64,000 nt of DNA, from the NCBI GenBank assembly GCA_963693315.1, contig OY856188.1, forward strand, positions 152,235,064 to 152,299,063. The letters are read 5' to 3'. This document shows positions 59,161 to 64,000 of the stretch, in pieces. A model generated the notes under the pieces. It worked only from the letters and a program-made list of their open reading frames with translations. It did no database searches and was not told the origin of the DNA. Position 1 is the stretch's first letter. Every line of letters starts with the position of its first letter. A program made the position numbers and the translations under genes. Source of the stretch: Diogma glabrata (lineage: Eukaryota; Arthropoda; Insecta; Diptera; Cylindrotomidae).

Positions 59161-59655
59161 AACTAAATAAAATGTTGTTTGACGCTGTTACTCACTCCAT
59201 TGTTATGTTAGTAGTAGATTATAATGCAAGGATGTAAAGCTAAGGTTTTTGGACGTATGATGAGTTTGCAAATCGAGGCGCCAGCCGAGATTTGCGCTCA
59301 CATTAAGTCCAAAATAGCTTAGGTCCGTGCGTCATATACTATTCTTTATTCGCCGCAAGCAAAATATTTTTAAAAAATTGTTTAATCTAAATCAAAATTA
59401 AAAGTTTGAATAAATTTTGATATAAATATATGTTGAACATAGTAACCTTTGACCAAAACATTTGTTATTTTTTCAAACAAATTGTGTAACTATGACAACA
59501 AAAAATAACTAATATTTTTAATGGATCATGAAATTTTGAATTGAAATGTTGCTTTGATAAAAAATTTTAGGTTTTATATAATTTATACAAATTTAATAGT
59601 AGTTTAATCAATAAGTGTATAATGAAATAATAGTATATTGTAGGCTTTTATATTA
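59161..59655. other. AT-rich DNA with a small GC-rich patch
   Basis: About 59236-59345 is unusually GC-rich for the area and contains the inverted pair CAAATC..GATTTG around GAGGCGCCAGCC. It may be a short dispersed repeat. No gene. Confidence 0.4.
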
Positions 59656-60014
59656 ATTTTATTATAAATATATTGGGAATAGAGCCTATTTAAAAACAAA
59701 TTAATTATTTTAAATTAAAATGTATATTTTACGTTTCGGCAAACATCCTTTGCCATTTTCAAAAAAAATTTTTACAAAATTTTTTAAAATTAACAAACAA
59801 CATCAACAACATTCGTTGAAGAAAAAATTATATGATATAATTTTTTCTTCAACGAATGTTGTTGATGTTGTTTGTTAATTTTAAAAAATTTTGTAAAAAT
59901 TTTTTTTTTGAAAATGGCAAAGGATGTTTGCCGAAACGTAAAATATACATTTTAATTTAAAATAATTAATTTGTTTTTAAATAGGCTCTATTCCCAATAT
60001 ATTTATAATAAAAT
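59656..60014. repeat. Near-perfect 359-bp palindrome with 1-nt loop
   Basis: The left arm (59656-59833) and right arm (59835-60014) are reverse complements over about 178 bp. I see no substitution; only an A/T homopolymer differs, by two bases. The centre is TTATAT-G-ATATAA. Each arm contains CTCTATTCCCAA or its complement and CGTTTCGGCAAACATCC. Confidence 0.9.
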
Positions 60015-60985
60015 ATAATGAAATAGTTTATTCTCAAGCAAAAGTTAATTTGCGAAAGAATAAAATTCATTAAACACGAATCGATTACAATACTTTATTC
60101 TCTGACAAAGAATTGTGTATTATAAAAAATAAAAACATTTTCTTCAATTAAAACAATAAATCTTTATTGTTTTAATTGATAAATCAAATTTCTTATTAAA
60201 AACAACCCTGAGGATAAAAAACGCCCATCTCATACAATCAACCAAGTTCAACTAAACGAAATAAGAGAATTTTACTCAAAATTTGATTTTTGAACATAAC
60301 TTATCAAAGCAATTGTGATTATAATTTGAAAATAATTTTATTGAAATTAAAATAATTTGACTAATTGGAATCATACCAATTGAATAATGATAATTTTTTT
60401 ATAGGAAAATTTTCATTAGACAATAGGTTAAGTTCATTAGGCTATAGGTTAGAAAACAATACAATAATACATACTATTATTTTTGAAAAAACATACAAAT
60501 AAAGCTGATATAATTAAATGGAAGAGAATAATTGTATTTCCCTCGTGCCTCGTGCTTTTATCAATATACTTGCTTTCGAAATTTTTGGCAAAAAATTATT
60601 TCGAATTATCACCACCCTTGGAAAATTACAACTGATAAGTTGTGTTCAAAAAGCAAATTTTAAATTAAATTCTCTTATTTCGTTTAGTTGAACTTGGTTT
60701 ATTGTATAGGATGGGGATTTTTTATCATCAGGGTTTTTTAATAAGAAATTTGATTTATCAATTAAAACAATTAAGATTTATTGTTTTAATTGAAGAAAAT
60801 GTTCTTTTTTAATACACAATTCTTTGTCAGAGAATAAAGTATTGTAATCGATTCGTTTTTAATGAATTTTATTTTCTCGCAAATTAAAATTTTCGCTCGT
60901 ACCTCGCTCAAATTTTAAACTTTTGCTTGAGAATAAACTATTTCATTATACACTCATTGATTAAACTACTATTAATCTTTCAGTG
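60014..60985. repeat. Repeat unit and its inverted copy
   Basis: About 60018-60320 and 60640-60955 are inverted copies (GAAATAGTTTATTCTCAAGC..; CGAAATAAGAGAATT..). Each holds a 16-bp-arm hairpin, CAATTAAAACAATAAA-TC-TTTATTGTTTTAATTG in the first copy. Positions 60270-60410 recur at 63317-63450. Confidence 0.75.
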
Positions 60986-61040
60986 TGTTATGAAATAGTT
61001 TATTCTCAAGCAAAAGCTTAAAATTTGAGTGAGGCACGAG

Positions 61041-62153
61041 TAGGGTTTCTAATCCGGATATCCGGATATCGAATTATCCGGATTATTCGACCATATTTTG
61101 ACTATTCGATTATCCGGATACTTTTTTGCAATTATCCGAATATTAACAAACCCTTTATTTTGTAAAAAAATAATCAAATTGCGTTGAAAAGTTCAAATAA
61201 CTATTAACTTGCGTTGCAAAGTTTGTTAGTGCAGTGAAGTGACTACAAGTTTTAAAAATTTATTTACAACTTTAATGTTTTGAAAACTGTAATCATTGAA
61301 TATTTTATGAAACGCTTCGTGAATCTGCAGTGTAAAGATATTTTACTAATATTTATTTAATGCTATATTAATTTATTAATTTAAAAAAAATAATGTTTTA
61401 TAAACTTAAGCCCTGTCAATAAAATCTGAAGTGTTGGCTATTTTTTTTAAAATTTATGAGAGCTGTACTTATAAATTATGACTGAGGAAATCACTAATGG
61501 AATTACTATTGAAATTTGAAAGTGAAGATGAAGAAAGTCTAAGTAGTGAAGTTTGTATAAGAAATCGTGACTGCAGAAAGTACTTGAGAATGCTATTGCT
61601 TTAATTACTCATGTTGAGAAGCAGAATGAAGGAAGTTCCATATTCCTGAAAAAAGATTTCATTTATTTAAATAATTATAAAAAACGGATGGCAATTTAAG
61701 TATTCTATATTGCGTATTATTACCAATAAAACCTACATCGACTGCAACGGAGCGGGTATTTTCATTTGCTGGTCTTACCAAGACAAAAATTAAAACTCGA
61801 CTCAATTTCGAGACATTGTAATAATTAATTAATTAATACAATAATTTTTCTAAAATACGCATTTTTATAAATGCATCAACAACTTCATTAATTTAATTAA
61901 ATTTATCAATAATTTTATTTTTTTTATTATTATTATTTATAATTTGTTACTATTTTGGTATTTTGTGACTATGTATAAAAATTTATTTAATATAGATACA
62001 CGAAAAATATACATAAATGATTTAAATGCCCCAAAGTAAAAAACATGTTTTATTTATTGTTTAATTATCCGGATATCCGGATTATCCGGATAATTTATTG
62101 TTTATGTATTCGATATCCGGATAATCAAATAGGTCGGATATTTAGAAACCCTA
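61041..62153. mobile_element. Non-autonomous hAT element
   Basis: 1113 bp with perfect 12-bp tips TAGGGTTTCTAA and a perfect 8-bp duplication GGCACGAG (61033-61040, 62154-62161), the hAT signature. Many CCGGATA motifs lie next to both tips, probably transposase-binding sites. Only the C-terminal end of a transposase remains. Confidence 0.93.
61711..61821 (+). pseudogene. hAT transposase C-terminal (dimerisation) remnant
   Basis: The frame reads CVLLPIKPTSTATERVFSFA and continues GLTKTKIKTRLNFETL to a stop at 61819-61821. This is the 'P-S-x-x-ER-x-FS-x-AG' block that closes hAT transposases and mediates dimerisation. Everything upstream, including the catalytic core, is absent or unrecognisable, so it is a fossil within the hAT element. 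Confidence 0.8.
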
Positions 62154-62382
62154 GGCACGAGCGAAAGAATAAAATTCATTACACACGAATTGATTACACT
62201 ACTTTATTCTCTAACAAAGAATTGTGTATTATATAAAATAAAAATATTTTCTTCAATTAAAACAATAAATCTTTATTGTTTTAATTGATAAATCAAAATT
62301 CTGATTAAAAAAACCCTGATGATAAAAAAAACCCCATGCTATAGAATCAACCAAATTCAACTAAACGAAATAAGAGACTTTA
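62154..62382 (+). repeat. Repeat unit, middle part, between two insertions
   Basis: Matches 60040-60265 directly (ATTCATTACACACGAAT.., hairpin at about 62256-62289). It is the continuation of 60986-61040 on the other side of the hAT element. Confidence 0.75.
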
Positions 62383-63316
62383 ACAGGCTGATTCTGAGTT
62401 AAGAGGTCTTAGCTATGATTATTTTTGTTATGACAATTTTTTTAAGAGGAATATCTTAATTGCGATTCTGTGAACGTTGTCATAAAAAACCTCATAATAA
62501 TTCTACAAATATTTTGGAGATCTTTCAAACCGCTATTTTTATAAACAAAATTATTATAAAATGTCATATTTTCTTTTTAAATAATTTAAAGACATATTGA
62601 AATACCATATAAATTATTATTAAGAAATATAGTAATATTATATAATAGTTTTTTTTTTATAAAAATCAAGTTTATGTTTTGAAAATTTTTTGAGATATAA
62701 ATAATTTTTGTTTGTGAAAATATTCAACCGCCATTTTATTGATTGAATATCAATCTTGAAATATATTTTATTGATTTATGTACAATTAATATAAAATTAT
62801 ACCATATAATATATTGATTATTATTATTTATTTTGCAATAGATTTGTGGAAAAAAAATGATAGTTTTTCTTAAAGTTTATATAAAATTTGCACAAATAGA
62901 ACAACATGAGACACCAAACTTTGATAGTGCAAATATAAAATTTTCAATCGCCATTTTATTTAAAATCATTATCAATATATATTTTGTTTTATATTTTTGA
63001 TTCAAACTATAATAAAATATAGATAATTATTATAAATTTTATAATAATTACATAAATAATTCATAACTAATATTTTATCCTTTATTAATATAATTTTTCA
63101 TACAAGAATTCAAATAAAAAAATATGCAACATTAAATTATGATGCTTAAGATAAGATGACCATGTTTGATGGTCTTACGTTAAGAGGTTTTTTTTTGACA
63201 TCTCACAGTTGTGACTACATACAGAATCGCATTTAAGAGGTTTTAGTCTTAGCTAAGAGAAAAGTCTTTACTATGATTATTTTTACATCTGTGAGGGTAT
63301 GTCAGAATCAGCCTGT
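62383..63316. mobile_element. 934-bp MITE with TA duplication
   Basis: Perfect 15-bp tips ACAGGCTGATTCTGA, with TA on both sides (62381-62382, 63317-63318). The uninterrupted unit at 60260-60285 confirms the boundaries. Subterminal repeats include TTAAGAGG and CTTAGCTA. A TA target points to Tc1/mariner. No gene. Confidence 0.8.
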
Positions 63317-63450
63317 TACTTAAAATTTGATTTTTGAACAAAACGTATCAAACCATTGTGATTATAATTTGAAAATAATTTTAATAAAATCAAAACAATT
63401 TGACCAATTGGAATCATACCAATTGAATAATGATAATTTTTTTATAGGAA
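63317..63450 (+). repeat. Repeat unit, right part
   Basis: Matches 60270-60410 directly (AAAATTTGATTTTTGAAC.., TTGGAATCATACCAATTGAATAATG). Confidence 0.75.
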
Positions 63451-64000
63451 CATTTTTTATTTTTATGGAAAAAACGGTGATACCAAAATCGCTCTTTAAA
63501 TTTATATATTCAGTCCACAAGGAGTGAGTTAATGAAAATTCATAAAACTTATTCCTCTTTTACTCTCTTTGTTTATTCTTTCGCTTATGATTGATCTTCG
63601 TTTAAATAACAAATTTTGGTCTCAATAACGTGTGCCTTTTTTTAAACTGTTTTACCAATTCGTACTTTTCTCTATTTTTATTTTATTTAGGTTTGAGGAT
63701 GTAAATTATAAATAAATAGTATATATAGAAGACGTCCGATATAGAAGAATGAAATAAATGTTACATTTTTAACAGCAAAAAAAATCGATTACTTTTGGAA
63801 AATTTAAATTTTATGATTGAGTGAGAGTAAGTAATTTTTTTGTGACGAGTGCTCATACACGTAAATCGTATACCCGTAAGCGTGCTCTTTACCCGCACAG
63901 CGTAAAGCTGTTGACTATTTACACGTATCTCATTTTTACGATTCTGAAACGTCAAATATGGCAGTCGACATGTATTTTATGAATGCGTATATCATGTACT
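63451..64000 (+). other. AT-rich DNA to the window end
   Basis: No exon, gene or repeat partner recognised. It may still be USP34 intron. Confidence 0.4.

Noticed and set aside
59641..60014. Reading the palindrome as a transcription terminator or a microRNA gene
   Set aside because: Arms of 178 bp and a 1-nt loop are far outside either class.

Overview
This is animal, almost certainly insect, nuclear DNA. It is AT-rich, has spliced genes with short GT-AG introns, and is dominated by insect-type transposable elements: BEL/Pao, Ty3/Gypsy, Jockey/CR1-like LINEs, hAT, PIF/Harbinger-like and Tc1-like remnants. I cannot fix the order of insect from sequence alone. There are no operons, CRISPR arrays or rRNA genes, and I saw no tRNA gene.

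The only host gene I can support is on the + strand: seven-exon-gene fragments (six exons visible here) of a very large ubiquitin carboxyl-terminal hydrolase of the USP34 family (Drosophila puffyeye/puf). Exons lie at 25084-25203, 25262-26798 (Cys box), 31969-32116, 32195-32378 (His box), 56970-57529 and 57594-57717. The gene runs off both sides of what is visible. One intron (32379-56969, about 24.6 kb) splits the catalytic domain itself and is filled with retroelements.

Layout: 1-2676, 3' part of a degenerate Gypsy element. 2677-8100, a 2.57-kb element with 0.78-kb inverted ends that carries a broken cysteine-rich gene, next to a broken multi-exon gene of another repeat-associated family. 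8100-15000, repeat units, one of which was interrupted by a second long-inverted-repeat element (10134-12576). 15335-16302, LINE endonuclease remnant. 16647-18765, an element with many AGAGC motifs near its ends, containing a small PIF-like MITE. 19045-23990, a decayed minus-strand gene split by a 3.8-kb retroposon insertion that carries a 1.3-kb (TA)n/(TACA)n microsatellite. 24065-24803, LINE-derived repeats. 25084-57717, the USP34 gene with its introns. 57718-64000, Tc1 remnant, a 359-bp near-perfect hairpin, and repeat units interrupted by a hAT element and a TA-flanked MITE.

The large USP34 intron contains, in order, LINE pieces, a BEL/Pao element with an envelope-like gene on the minus strand (34675-42804; LTRs about 99% identical), more LINE pieces in both orientations, a decayed full-length Gypsy element (45264-51436) and a very young Gypsy element (51641-56902; LTRs appear identical) that ends only 67 bp before the next splice acceptor. 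Several insertions can be dated relative to each other because paralogous uninterrupted copies of the target are present in the same window.
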